A stretch of DNA of 64,000 bases from Reyranella massiliensis 521 (GCA_945862125.1 CAMAYC010000001.1:1-64000), one strand, 5' to 3'; counted from the stretch's first letter, positions 18,730-29,921 are shown. Numbers and translations are program-made. The notes: a model not told the origin generated them from the letters alone.

Positions 18730-19137
18730 ATGTCCGGCAATTCGCTTTTCGCCCTGCTGTTCGCGCTGGCGTCTGCCGTCGCGCCCATCACGGGCGTCCG
18801 GGCGGCCGACCCCATGCCCGGCATCGACATCGCGGTCAGGATGAACCCGAGCGGTCTCGTGCTCGTCCAGGCCACGACCAACGCCAAGGGCGAGTTCATG
18901 CTGAAGTCGCTGAGTGCCGGCAAGTACTGGGTGGAACTTGGCGGCAAGTACTTCGAGACGGCAAAGGCCAAGGATCCGGATGGCACATGGATCATCACGC
19001 TCATTGCCGCAAAGGCGCCGGCGTCGGCCCAGCCCGAAACCTATGGTCTCAAGGCCGCGGCCAACGGTGTCCCGCGAGCCGATCTCGTCGTTCCGGACGG
19101 GCACGTCATTACTTACAGAGGCACTCTCGCGCGCTGA
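18730..19137 (+). CDS. Secreted protein with carboxypeptidase-regulatory-like fold, hypothetical
   Basis: Signal peptide (LFALLFALASAVAPITGVRA-AD) then TTNAKGEFMLKSLSAGKYWVELGG. Confidence 0.6.
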   Translation: MSGNSLFALLFALASAVAPITGVRAADPMPGIDIAVRMNPSGLVLVQATTNAKGEFMLKSLSAGKYWVELGGKYFETAKAKDPDGTWIITLIAAKAPASAQPETYGLKAAANGVPRADLVVPDGHVITYRGTLAR

Positions 19138-19197
19138 GGACTATCGAGGTCGGTACTCCCCATTGCCAATCCTCCGGGCGAGTCCTATCTGATTCGG

Positions 19198-20913
19198 ATG
19201 CGTGAGTTCCTTTCGGAAAGCCAACTCTCCGACATCATCGAGCAGGCGCGTGGCCAGTCGCCGGCCGACCTCGTGATCAAGGAAGTCGGCATTCTCGACC
19301 TCACCTCGGGCGAGATTCGCGTGGGCGACATCGCCATCGCCGGCGACCGCATCGTCGGCACCCACGAGACCTATAAAGGCGCCACCGAGATCGACGGGCG
19401 CGGGCTCATCGCCGTGCCGGGCTTCATCGACGCCCACGTCCATTGCGAGTCGACGCTCGTAACGCCGCTGGAGTTCGACCGCTGCGTCGTGCCGCGCGGC
19501 ACCACCACGGCGATCTGCGATCCGCACGAGATCAGCAACGTGCTGGGCATCCCGGGGCTGAAGTATTTTCTGGAGTGCGCCGCGGTCACGGTGATGGATC
19601 TGCGCGTGCAACTCTCGTCGTGCGTGCCGTCGAGCCATCTCGAAACCTCGGGTGCGACCCTGGAGGCGGAGGACCTGCTGCCGTTCAAGCATCATCCCAA
19701 GGTGCTGGGGCTGGCCGAGTTCATGAACGTGCCTGGGGTGCTGGCGCGCGATCCCAAGGTGCTGAGGAAACTCGCGGCGTTTTCGGACGTGCAGATCGAC
19801 GGCCATTCGCCGCTGCTCTCGTCCTACGATCTCAACGCCTATATCGCGGCCGGCGTGCGCAACTGCCACGAGACGACGTCGGCTGAGGAAGCGCGCGAAA
19901 AGCTGCGCAAGGGCATGCAGATCCTGGTGCGCGAGGGCACGGTCTCCAAGGATCTCGCGGCGCTGGCCGAGCTGATCACCACCGAGCGCGCGCCGTTCCT
20001 GGCCTTCTGCACCGACGACCGCAACCCTCTCGACATCGCCGAGGAGGGCCATGTCGACTACCTGATCCGCGCCGCCATCCGGAAGGGCGTGAAACCGCTC
20101 AACGCCTATCGCGCTGCCACCTGGTCGGCGGCCCGGCATTTCGGCTTGTTCGATCGCGGCCTGGTGGCGCCGGGCCAGCGCGCCGATCTCGTGCTGCTGA
20201 AAGATTTGGAAACCTGCGCGGTGCAGAGCGTGATCTGCCGCGGGAGCCTGGTGACGCCGGATCGATTTAAGACACGGCCGGATGTGCCCCTGGTCGGGCT
20301 CGAGTCGATGAAACTGCGGTCAGTGACGGCCGAGACGTTCCGCGTGCCGGCGAGCGGTACAGTTTCGCCGCCGGTGATCGGCGTGCGGCCGGGCCAGATC
20401 CTGACCGACCGTCTCTCGGTCCCGGTGGCGCGTCGTGACGGCGCGCTGGTGGCCGATGTCGCCTCCGACGTGCTCAAGGTGGCGGTGCTCGGCCGGCACA
20501 ATACCGAGGGAAGGGTCGGGCGCGGGTTCGTCAAGGGGTTCGGCATCACCCGCGGCGCCATCGCCTCGTCGATCGGCCACGACAGCCACAATGTCTGCGT
20601 CATCGGCTGCAACGATGCCGACATGGCCGTGGCCGTGAACCGGCTGATCGAGCTGAAGGGCGGCTTTGCGGCTGCCGCGGGCGGCAAGGTGGTGGCCGAG
20701 CTGGCGCTGCCCATCGCCGGGCTGATGTGCGACCGGCCGTTCGAGGAAGTGGAGCAGGGACTGCGGGCGCTCCGTGCCGCCGTGCGCGGCCTCGGCACGA
20801 CCCTGCACGAGCCCTTCCTGCAGATGGCCTTCCTGCCGCTCCCGGTGATCCCGCACCTCCGCATCACCGACTGCGGCTTGGTCGACGTCGACAGGTTTGA
20901 ACTGGTGGGCTGA
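19198..20913 (+). CDS. ade: Adenine deaminase
   Basis: PGFIDAHVHCESTLVTPLEFDRCVVPRGTTTAICDPHEISNVLG ... GHSPLLSSYDLNAYIAAGVRNCHETTSAEEA. Confidence 0.93.
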   Translation: MREFLSESQLSDIIEQARGQSPADLVIKEVGILDLTSGEIRVGDIAIAGDRIVGTHETYKGATEIDGRGLIAVPGFIDAHVHCESTLVTPLEFDRCVVPRGTTTAICDPHEISNVLGIPGLKYFLECAAVTVMDLRVQLSSCVPSSHLETSGATLEAEDLLPFKHHPKVLGLAEFMNVPGVLARDPKVLRKLAAFSDVQIDGHSPLLSSYDLNAYIAAGVRNCHETTSAEEAREKLRKGMQILVREGTVSKDLAALAELITTERAPFLAFCTDDRNPLDIAEEGHVDYLIRAAIRKGVKPLNAYRAATWSAARHFGLFDRGLVAPGQRADLVLLKDLETCAVQSVICRGSLVTPDRFKTRPDVPLVGLESMKLRSVTAETFRVPASGTVSPPVIGVRPGQILTDRLSVPVARRDGALVADVASDVLKVAVLGRHNTEGRVGRGFVKGFGITRGAIASSIGHDSHNVCVIGCNDADMAVAVNRLIELKGGFAAAAGGKVVAELALPIAGLMCDRPFEEVEQGLRALRAAVRGLGTTLHEPFLQMAFLPLPVIPHLRITDCGLVDVDRFELVG

Positions 20914-20920
20914 TCTGAAG

Positions 20921-20974
20921 ATGCAAGTTCAGCAGGTTTAGGGCTATATTCCTGATATCGTCGCCACGATGTCC
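20921..20974. repeat. Dispersed intergenic repeat, copy B
   Basis: atgcaagttcagcaggtttagggctatattcctgatatcgtcgcc...gtcc; matches copy A at 4412, starts 8 nt after the ade stop. Confidence 0.65.
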
Positions 20975-20985
20975 ATCTATTGCGC

Positions 20986-21020
20986 AGGCCGCCCGGTCAC
21001 TTGCCCGGAGCGGCCTTTTT
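20986..21020 (+). terminator. Candidate Rho-independent terminator
   Basis: aggccgc...gcggccttttt stem followed by a T run. Confidence 0.6.
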
Positions 21021-21117
21021 CGTGGCCGGTGGCGGCCCGCGTCCGGTTCAAACCGGCCGGCGCTTTGCGAATTTTCAGACAGACACATTCTGGACAACTC
21101 GTGTCTGAAAAGTCGCT

Positions 21118-22710
21118 CTATTTGTCGAGCCACACCTGCTCGAAGCGCGCGCCGTTGTAGAGGCTGTTCACCATCGGCCTGAAGCCCTTCACGTAGGGGT
21201 GCCAGCAGCTTGCCGAGGCGTTCCACATGATGACCGGTCGGGCGCCGTCCTCGAGCAACTTGCGGTCGATGTCCCAGACGATCTTCTTGCGTTTCTCGGG
21301 ATCGCGCTCGCCCGACTGCAGGGCGAAGAGCTTCTCGATCTCGGGGTTGCAGTAGCCGGTGTAGTTGCGTTCCGACTTGCAGGCGTAGTTCTCGAAGTAG
21401 GTCTGGTCGGGATCGTCGACGCCGTTGCCGGTGGTGTTGAGGCCGACCGAGTAGTCCTTGCGCGCGATCTTGGTGAACCAGATGGCGGTGTCGACCAGTT
21501 CGAGTTCGCCTTCGAGGTAGACCTCCTTGAGCTGGTCGATCAGCAGCACCGCGGGGTCGCGGTAGAGCAGGTGGTTGCGGGTCGCGACCTTGAGCTTGAG
21601 CCTGTTGTCGGGCCCGTAGCCCAGCTTCTTCATGATCTCGCGGCCTTCGGCACGGTTCTTTTCGAGGTCGGGCCCATAGCCCGGCACCGTGTCGTAGAGC
21701 TCCTTGGGCAGGCCCCAGACGCCGTTGGGCGCCGGCTCCATGACGCCGCCGATGTGGGCCTCGCCCTGGTTGATGACATCGATGAAGGTCTTGCGGTCGA
21801 GGCTGAGCAGCAGGGCGCGGCGGACGTCGGCGTTGTTGAAGGGCGCCGCGTCGCGGTTGACGATCAGGTTGGTGTTGTTGTTCATCGCCGCCACCTCGCA
21901 GATCGCCTGGGCCGACTGCGCCTTGACGTCCTTGAGCAGCGGAATGGTGACGGCATAGGGCGCCGTCATGTCGTAGCGGCCCGTGACGAAGCCCAGGATC
22001 GCCGTGGCGCGGGCCGGCACGATCGGGATCTCGATCGCGTCGAGGTAGGGCTTGCCCTTCTTGAAGTAGTCGGGGTTGCGCGCGAGCTTGATGATCTCCT
22101 TCTGCTTGAACTCGGCAAGCTTGAAGGGGCCGGTGCCGACCGGCTTGGTGCGCATCTGCGCTGTCGGCACGTGGCAGGAATAGACCGGGCTGTAGCCAGA
22201 GGCGAGCAGCACCAGGAAGGAGGGCTGCGGCTGGCCGAGGTGGAAGGTGACCTCGCGGTCGCCGTTGGTCGTGACCTCCTTCAGGTTCCAGTACCAGGAG
22301 GAGCGCGGGTTCTTGCGCAGCTTCTGGGTCTCGCTCTTGCCCGTGAGCATGTCCCAGGTGCACTTCACGTCGGCCGCGCTGAACGGCTTGCCGTCGTGCC
22401 ACTTGGCGTTGCCGACGAGCTTGAAGGTGAGCTTCGTGCCGTCGGGGCTCCACGCCCAGCTCTCGGCCAGGTCGGGGCGGATCGTCTCGAGGCTGTTCTG
22501 CGGGATCTCCTGGTCGAACAGCACGAGATTGTTGTAGAGGCCCATGAACGGCACGACCGTCGAGGTCGTCGCCTCCTCGTGGATCGAAGTGCTGGGCGGG
22601 TTGTCCGCGAAATACATCTTGAGCGTGCCGCCGCTCTTCTGCGCGAGCGCCGGCGTTGCCGCGAGGCCGGTTATCACGAGCGCACACAGCGCCCCCATCG
22701 AAAGTCGCAT
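21118..22710 (-). CDS. ABC transporter substrate-binding protein (peptide/opine type, SBP family 5)
   Basis: MRLSMGALCALVITGLAATPALAQKSGGTLKMYFADNPPS...RPDLAESWAWSPDGTKLTFKL. Confidence 0.9.
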   Translation of the reverse strand: MRLSMGALCALVITGLAATPALAQKSGGTLKMYFADNPPSTSIHEEATTSTVVPFMGLYNNLVLFDQEIPQNSLETIRPDLAESWAWSPDGTKLTFKLVGNAKWHDGKPFSAADVKCTWDMLTGKSETQKLRKNPRSSWYWNLKEVTTNGDREVTFHLGQPQPSFLVLLASGYSPVYSCHVPTAQMRTKPVGTGPFKLAEFKQKEIIKLARNPDYFKKGKPYLDAIEIPIVPARATAILGFVTGRYDMTAPYAVTIPLLKDVKAQSAQAICEVAAMNNNTNLIVNRDAAPFNNADVRRALLLSLDRKTFIDVINQGEAHIGGVMEPAPNGVWGLPKELYDTVPGYGPDLEKNRAEGREIMKKLGYGPDNRLKLKVATRNHLLYRDPAVLLIDQLKEVYLEGELELVDTAIWFTKIARKDYSVGLNTTGNGVDDPDQTYFENYACKSERNYTGYCNPEIEKLFALQSGERDPEKRKKIVWDIDRKLLEDGARPVIMWNASASCWHPYVKGFRPMVNSLYNGARFEQVWLDK

Positions 22711-22790
22711 GTCGTCTTCCTCCCGTCTCTTCTGCCGAAGGATGACGCGGTCGGGACCGTCCTGTCGAGGCCGCCGGCCCGCAGGGCGGA

Positions 22791-23549
22791 TCAGTTCGCC
22801 ATCCAGCCGCCGTCGACCATCAGGTTCTCGCCGGTGATGAAGGTCGCCTCGTCGGAGGCGAGGAAGAGGGCGGCGTTGGCGACATCCTCCGAGCGGCCGA
22901 GGCGCGGCAGCGGCGTGCGGGCGTTCGAGTAGTCGATCCAGCGCGGCTCGACGGCGCGGCCGGTCTTGCCGGTCAGGATCTTGCCCGGCGCCACGGCGTT
23001 GCAGATGATGCTGTCGCGGCCGTAGTCCGAGGCGATCTGGCGCGTGAGATAGACCACGGCCGATTTCGAGACGCCGTAGGAGAAATCCTCGGGCGAAGAG
23101 ATCATCCCGTGCTGCGAGGAGATGTTGACGATCCGCCCGCGCGCCTCGTTGCGAATGTCCTGAGTCAGCATGCGGCGCACGGCAGCGCGGCACATCAGGA
23201 AGACGCCAGTGACGTTCACTTCCATCACCCGGTTCCACTCTTCAAGGCTGGTGTCGGTCAGCTTCTTGCCGCTGCGGATGACGGCATCGTTCACCACAAT
23301 GTCGAGCCGGCCGGTCGGCAGCGCGGCCAACCGGACAGCTTCCTCGACGTCCTTCTCGTTCGAGACGTCGCCCTGGAAGAAGGGCACGCCGAGGATCTTG
23401 TGCGTGGGTTCGCCGCCCTCGACCGCAGCCTCGGTGATGTCCATCAGCAGCAGCGCCGCGCCTTCGGCGTGAAACCTGGTGGCGATGGCGCGGCCGATGC
23501 CCGAGGAGGCGCCGGTGATGAGGGCAGTCTTCCCGGCGAGACGCTTCAT
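22791..23549 (-). CDS. SDR family oxidoreductase
   Basis: GKTALITGASSGIGRAIATRF; YGVSKSAVVYLTRQ; C-terminal ITGENLMVDGGW. Confidence 0.92.
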   Translation of the reverse strand: MKRLAGKTALITGASSGIGRAIATRFHAEGAALLLMDITEAAVEGGEPTHKILGVPFFQGDVSNEKDVEEAVRLAALPTGRLDIVVNDAVIRSGKKLTDTSLEEWNRVMEVNVTGVFLMCRAAVRRMLTQDIRNEARGRIVNISSQHGMISSPEDFSYGVSKSAVVYLTRQIASDYGRDSIICNAVAPGKILTGKTGRAVEPRWIDYSNARTPLPRLGRSEDVANAALFLASDEATFITGENLMVDGGWMAN

Positions 23550-23558
23550 CTGTCGCTG

Positions 23559-24359
23559 TCAGCCTCGCCGCACGCTGGCGCCACCGTCGACCGGCAGCGT
23601 CACGCCGGTGATGAAGCTCGCCTCGTCGGAGGCGAGGAAGAGCGCGGCATTGGCCACGTCCCAGCCTGTGCCCATCTTCTTGCCCAGCGGCACCTTGGAA
23701 TCGCGCTCGGCCTCGACCTCGGCCCGCGTCTTCTTGAAGGTGCGGGCGCGGGTGTCGACGGCCATCGGCGTGTTCATCAGGCCGGGCAGGATCACGTTGG
23801 CGCGGATGCCGTACTCCGCGTTCTGGTAGGCGAGCTGCTCTGTGAAGGACACCATCGCGGCCTTGGTCGCCTTGTAGGCGACGTAGGGATAGGTGGTGAT
23901 CACGGCCATCGAGGAGATGTTGATGATGGCGCCGCTCCTCTGGGCGCGCATGATCGGGATCACGTGCTTGGCGGCCAGGATGCAGCTTTTCAGGTTGATC
24001 GCCACGCAGCGGTCGAACGCTTCCTCGGTGATGTCCAGCAGCTCGGCGTCGCCGCCCGAGAGGCTGACACCGACGTTGTTGTGCAGGATATCGATGCGGC
24101 CCCAGCGGCCGTGCGCATCGGCCACCATGGCCTTGATCTCGGCTTCCTTGGTGACGTCGGCCTTGAAGGCCATCGCCGTGCCCTGGTTGGCGCCGATCAT
24201 CTCGACCGTCTCCTGGGCCGATTTGAGGTTGTGATCCACGCACAGGACCTTGGCGCCCTCGCGGGCGAAGGTGAGGGCCGTCGCACGGCCGTTACCCATG
24301 CCTTCGCCCGGGCTCTGGCCGGCGCCGACGACGATGGCGACGCGATCTTTGAGGCGCAT
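23559..24359 (-). CDS. SDR family oxidoreductase
   Basis: DRVAIVVGAGQSPGEGMGNGRATALTFAREGAKV; YKATKAAMVSFTEQ; ITGVTLPVDGGASVRRG. Confidence 0.9.
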   Translation of the reverse strand: MRLKDRVAIVVGAGQSPGEGMGNGRATALTFAREGAKVLCVDHNLKSAQETVEMIGANQGTAMAFKADVTKEAEIKAMVADAHGRWGRIDILHNNVGVSLSGGDAELLDITEEAFDRCVAINLKSCILAAKHVIPIMRAQRSGAIINISSMAVITTYPYVAYKATKAAMVSFTEQLAYQNAEYGIRANVILPGLMNTPMAVDTRARTFKKTRAEVEAERDSKVPLGKKMGTGWDVANAALFLASDEASFITGVTLPVDGGASVRRG

Positions 24360-24360
24360 G

Positions 24361-24915
24361 TCAGCTCACTCCCGGAATTGGATACTGTTTTAGCACTTCC
24401 TTGTACTGCGGCTCGTTATCCATCTTCATGGTGGCGAGCACGCGCACGACCGCGCAGTAGAAGGCGATGGTGAGCACCAGGTCGGTCATGTGCTCGTTGC
24501 TGAGCTCCTTCTTGATCTCCGCGAAGGTGGCGTCGGACATGGCGAGCTCGCGCACCATCTCGCGGGCGCCCTTGAGGACTGCCTTGGCCAGCGGCTCGAG
24601 CTTGGACGGCTTGCCTTCGGTCTCGAGGAAGAGGTTCTGGATGTCCTCGTCGGTGACGCCGAACTCCTTGCCGATCTTCACGTGATGGGTGAATTCGTAC
24701 TCGGACTTCTCCATCCAGCCGACTTGAAGAATGGCGAGTTCGCGCAGACGCGGATCGAGCGTGCTTTTGTTGCGGATGTAGCCGCCGAGACCATGGAAGG
24801 CGCGCGCCATGCCGGGTGAATTGACGAGCAGCCGCGTGAGATTGATCGGCCGCTTGAGCAGTTCCTTGTGTTCGGGCGGAAGCTGATCGACATCGAGATA
24901 AGGCAGGCGGGCCAT
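24361..24915 (-). CDS. Carboxymuconolactone decarboxylase family protein
   Basis: LDPRLRELAILQVGWMEKSEYEFTHHVKIGKEFGVTDEDIQNL. Confidence 0.88.
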   Translation of the reverse strand: MARLPYLDVDQLPPEHKELLKRPINLTRLLVNSPGMARAFHGLGGYIRNKSTLDPRLRELAILQVGWMEKSEYEFTHHVKIGKEFGVTDEDIQNLFLETEGKPSKLEPLAKAVLKGAREMVRELAMSDATFAEIKKELSNEHMTDLVLTIAFYCAVVRVLATMKMDNEPQYKEVLKQYPIPGVS

Positions 24916-24928
24916 CTTGTTCGTCTCC

Positions 24929-25744
24929 TCACTGAGCTGCTGAATCGCGTTCCGGACCTTGCAGCGTGACGCCGCCGTCGACCACCAGCACCTGACCGGT
25001 GATGTACCGGGCGTGGTTGCTCATCAGGAAGCGCACGGCATGGCCGATGTCCCAGCCGGTGCCCTCGATCTTGAGCACCGAGGCTTTGGTCCGCTGGGCG
25101 CGGTTGGCCTCGCTCATGCCGTTGCCGCGGTTGACCATCGGCGTGTACATCGGCCCCGGGCAGATGCAGTTGACGCGGATGTGGTCCTTGCCGTGATCGA
25201 CCGCCATTGCCTGGGTGAGCCCGATCACCGCCGCCTTGGAGACGGTGTAGGTCGTAAGGCCGCGCGGCCGGAGCGCCGAGATCGACGAGATGTTGACGAT
25301 CGAGCCGCCCTTGGCGGTCTTGATCATGGCGGGGATCGCATGCTTGGAGAGCAGGAACATCGTCTCGACGTTCACCTGCATCACGCGTCGGTATTCCTCT
25401 GGCTTCTCGTCGACCACGCTGCCGCGGCTGCCGATGCCGACATTGTTGTCGAGGAAATCGAGCCGGCCCCAGCGGTCGACCGCGGCATCGACCAGCCGCT
25501 TGCATTCGGCTTCCTTGGTGACGTCGCCGGCGTGCGCCGCAGCGGTGCCGCCCTCGGCCTTGATCATCTCGGCCGTGCGTTCCGCCAGCTTGAGGTCGAG
25601 GTCGGCCACCAGCACCTTGGTGCCGGCGCGGGCCAGCAGGATCGCCGCCGCCCGGCCGTTGCCGATGCCGTCGCCCACCGCGCCGCCGCCGCTCAGGATC
25701 GCAACCTTGCCGGCCAGGCCAGCGTCGTCCTCGGGACCTCTCAT
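24929..25744 (-). CDS. SDR family oxidoreductase
   Basis: GKVAILSGGGAVGDGIGNGRAAAILLARAGTKVLVADLD; TYTVSKAAVIGLTQ. Confidence 0.9.
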   Translation of the reverse strand: MRGPEDDAGLAGKVAILSGGGAVGDGIGNGRAAAILLARAGTKVLVADLDLKLAERTAEMIKAEGGTAAAHAGDVTKEAECKRLVDAAVDRWGRLDFLDNNVGIGSRGSVVDEKPEEYRRVMQVNVETMFLLSKHAIPAMIKTAKGGSIVNISSISALRPRGLTTYTVSKAAVIGLTQAMAVDHGKDHIRVNCICPGPMYTPMVNRGNGMSEANRAQRTKASVLKIEGTGWDIGHAVRFLMSNHARYITGQVLVVDGGVTLQGPERDSAAQ

Positions 25745-25757
25745 CGTCGTCTCCTTA

Positions 25758-26633
25758 TTATTGTCGATCCCAGTCGATACGGAAGCTGTCGCCCTGTGGC
25801 TTGATGAAGCCGGCATTGGCGCCGGGGAAATGGGCAGGACAGAGCAGCGCGTTGCTCTCGACGCAATCCTCCAGCAGCTTGCGCCGGGATCGCGCCGACA
25901 TTTCCTGGTCCCAGCAGAACTGGCTCGACCAGTCAGGATGATAGACCTGGATCGGGTGATGCATGATGTCGCCCGAGAAGCAGGCCTGCTTGCCGGCGTC
26001 CTTCAGGTTGATGGCGATCGAGCCTGGCGTGTGACCGGGATAGTCTCTTATAGTGAGCAGCGGATCGGGCTGGTGGTCGCTCTCGATCATCACGGCCTTG
26101 CCGGCCTCGACGATCGGCAGCACCGAATCGTCGAACGAGCCGTCATTGACGCCGTCCTTGGATTTGCGCTCATTCTCCCAGTGCGCGTATTCGCGCTTGG
26201 CGAAGAGATAGCGCGCATTGGGGAAGGTCGGCACCCAGCGGCCGTCGACCAGTCTGGTATTCCAGCCGACGTGATCGACATGAAGGTGCGTGCACATCAC
26301 GAAGTCCACCGATTCCGGCGGGCAGCCGCAGGCGCGGAGCCGGTTGAGGAACGGCGTGTCGAGCTTGTTCCAGGCTGCGTTGTGACGCTGCTTGTCGTTG
26401 CCGAGGCAGGTATCGATCAGGATCGTGTGCCGGCCGGTCTTCACCACCCAGGTATGGACCGAGCCGACCAGGCGGTCGGAGCCCGCCTCGACATGCTCCG
26501 GAACCATCCAGCCCTTCTGGGCGTCGAAGGCCTGCTGGTCGAAGCGGGGGAACATCCGGTTGGGCCTAAAACCCGCGGCGCAGAGCTCCTCGACCTTCTC
26601 GATCGTGGCGCCACCGATTTTGCGAATCGTCAT
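25758..26633 (-). CDS. MBL-fold metallo-hydrolase
   Basis: CTHLHVDHVGWNTRLVDGRWVPTFPNARYLF; HTPGSIAINLKDAGKQACFSGDIMHHP. Confidence 0.9.
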   Translation of the reverse strand: MTIRKIGGATIEKVEELCAAGFRPNRMFPRFDQQAFDAQKGWMVPEHVEAGSDRLVGSVHTWVVKTGRHTILIDTCLGNDKQRHNAAWNKLDTPFLNRLRACGCPPESVDFVMCTHLHVDHVGWNTRLVDGRWVPTFPNARYLFAKREYAHWENERKSKDGVNDGSFDDSVLPIVEAGKAVMIESDHQPDPLLTIRDYPGHTPGSIAINLKDAGKQACFSGDIMHHPIQVYHPDWSSQFCWDQEMSARSRRKLLEDCVESNALLCPAHFPGANAGFIKPQGDSFRIDWDRQ

Positions 26634-26645
26634 GGCGCCTGCTCC

Positions 26646-27758
<1,113 letters not shown>

Positions 27759-27816
27759 GCGAACATTCCCCCGACTTCCAGAAGCGGGGAGCCTAGTGCA
27801 GGGAAGCCGCCCCAGT

Positions 27817-28797
27817 CTATGCCGCGGCGGTTCCGGCCAGGGCGCGCGCCATTTCAGACTTCGCCTCGCGATACTGCTGAATCAGGCGGCGGCAAAGGTC
27901 GGCGGCGGCGGGAATGTCCTCGATGTTCCCGACGCCGTGACCCGCCGTATAGATGTCCTTCCAGCGCTTCTTGTTCTCCGCCGCTGCCACGATCTTGCCG
28001 GGCAGCGTCGTGCGCAGCACGTCGAGGTCGACGCCGGCCGCCAGCAGGCTGGGCGTCAGCCAGTTGGCCGGCGCGCCGTCGATCGAGGCGGTGAGGAAGA
28101 CGTCCGTCGCGCGCGTCTTCAGGATCATGTCCTTGTGCGCGGCCACCGCCATCGCTTCCTTGGTGGCGATGAATCGCGTGCCGATATAGGCGAGGTCGGC
28201 ACCCATCGCCTCGGCCGCAAGTACGTCGCGGCCGGTGGTCTGGCCACCCGCCAGCACGATCGCGAAGTGATCGCCGAGCTGCCGTACCTCGTTCATGAGG
28301 GCAAAGGGATTGATGGTGCCGGTGTGGCCGCCGGCGCCGCCGGCCACGGCGATCACGCCGTCGACGCCGGCCTCCAATGCCTTTTCGGCATGGCGATGGT
28401 TTGCGATATCGTGCAGGGCCACGGCGCCCCAGCCATGGATGCGCTTGATGGCGTCGCCCGGCGCGCCCTTCGACGTCAGCACCACCGGCACCTTGTATTT
28501 CTCGACCAGCTCGAGGTCGCCCGGGTAGCGGGGGTTGGAGGCGTGGACGACAAGGTTCACGGCCCAGGGGGCGGGCTTCTTGCCGGAGTCTTCCAGCCGC
28601 TTCATGCCCTCCTGCATCTCGTCGAGCCAGGCCTGGAATTCCTCGCGGCTCCGCGTGCCATGGGCTGGGAAGCTGCCCATCAATCCTTCGGCACAGCAGG
28701 CTAGGGTGAGCGCGGGGTTGGACACCAGGAACATCGGCGCGGCGATGGCGGGGATCGCCATGCGCTCCATCAGTTTCTTCACTTCAGTGCGTGCCAT
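27817..28797 (-). CDS. Nitronate monooxygenase family protein
   Basis: IPAIAAPMFLVSNPALTLACCAEGLMGSFPA; GGAGGHTG; VLAGGQTTGRDVLAAEAMGADLAYIGTRFIAT. Confidence 0.88.
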   Translation of the reverse strand: MARTEVKKLMERMAIPAIAAPMFLVSNPALTLACCAEGLMGSFPAHGTRSREEFQAWLDEMQEGMKRLEDSGKKPAPWAVNLVVHASNPRYPGDLELVEKYKVPVVLTSKGAPGDAIKRIHGWGAVALHDIANHRHAEKALEAGVDGVIAVAGGAGGHTGTINPFALMNEVRQLGDHFAIVLAGGQTTGRDVLAAEAMGADLAYIGTRFIATKEAMAVAAHKDMILKTRATDVFLTASIDGAPANWLTPSLLAAGVDLDVLRTTLPGKIVAAAENKKRWKDIYTAGHGVGNIEDIPAAADLCRRLIQQYREAKSEMARALAGTAAA

Positions 28798-28799
28798 GC

Positions 28800-29921
28800 T
28801 CAGACCTCTCCCACCGCAGGCGTCGTCGACGTGACGCCTGTGTCGGCCAGTTTCTTCAATTGTGCGTCGTCGTAGCCCAACAGCTCGCGCAGCACCTCGT
28901 CGGTGTGCTGGCCGAGGTCGGGGCCGGGACGTTCGATGCTGATGCCCTTGTTGTCGAGGCGATAGGGCAGGCCTTTCACCAGGCCGCCGCGCTCGTCGCG
29001 AACCAGCGTGACGCCCTGCAAGTTCGTGTCGCGCAGCAGGTCGGCACCGTCGTTGCAGGGCGCGGCAGAGATGCCGCGCGCCAGAAGGGCGGCGACGGCG
29101 CCGGCGCTGTCGAGGTCGGCACAGAAGGCTTCGAGCGAGATATCGGGCCGGTCGAGCGTGACGGCGATCCAGCGCCCATCCTTGCAACGATAGGTGTCCT
29201 GCTGGGCCACGCCTTCTTGCTGGTTGCCGCGCCTTCCGTTGACGCGCGTTGGATCGGCTGCCGCCGCCATTATCTCCTCGCCCAGGGTGAAGGACGCGAC
29301 CTCGCGCTGCGAGAAATCGAGGAACGCGCCCTTGCCGGTCCGCCGCGCCGCCATGACGGCGGAGATCACGATGCCGGTGGCGAACAGCGACACGATCTGG
29401 TCGGGGTAGTTCACGTCCATGCCGGAGATGCGCGGCTCCTCGCCCTCGTAGCCGGTGAGCGAGGCAATGCCCGAGGTGGCGTCGAGCGTGCTGCCGAACG
29501 AGACGTTCATGCGCTCCGGCCCGGTATCGCCCTGGCTGGAAATGGCGGCGAAGACGAGGCGCGGATTGATCGCGCTCAGATCCTTGTAGCCGAGCCCTGC
29601 GCGATCGAGCACGCCGCGGCGGAAATTCTCGACGACCACATCGCAGTGAGCTGCGAGTTCGCGAATGACGCGCTGGCCCTCGGGCGCCTTGAGGTTGAGC
29701 GCGAGCCCGCGCTTGTTGCGGTTGGTGAAGCGGAACTGCGGCGAGCGGTTCCACCAGCCCTCGTCATTGTCGGGCTTGCCGACGACGCGGAAGGGATCGA
29801 GATAGGCGCCGGACTCGATCTTGATGACGTCGGCACCGAGATCGGCCAGCATGGCCGAGGTGTTGGCGCCGGCCGTCAGCAGGCCGAAATCGAGGACGCG
29901 CACACCGGCGAGCGCTTTCAT
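28800..29921 (-). CDS. CaiB/BaiF CoA-transferase family protein
   Basis: MKALAGVRVLDFGLLTAGANTSAMLADLGADVIKIESGAYLDPFR. Confidence 0.9.
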   Translation of the reverse strand: MKALAGVRVLDFGLLTAGANTSAMLADLGADVIKIESGAYLDPFRVVGKPDNDEGWWNRSPQFRFTNRNKRGLALNLKAPEGQRVIRELAAHCDVVVENFRRGVLDRAGLGYKDLSAINPRLVFAAISSQGDTGPERMNVSFGSTLDATSGIASLTGYEGEEPRISGMDVNYPDQIVSLFATGIVISAVMAARRTGKGAFLDFSQREVASFTLGEEIMAAAADPTRVNGRRGNQQEGVAQQDTYRCKDGRWIAVTLDRPDISLEAFCADLDSAGAVAALLARGISAAPCNDGADLLRDTNLQGVTLVRDERGGLVKGLPYRLDNKGISIERPGPDLGQHTDEVLRELLGYDDAQLKKLADTGVTSTTPAVGEV

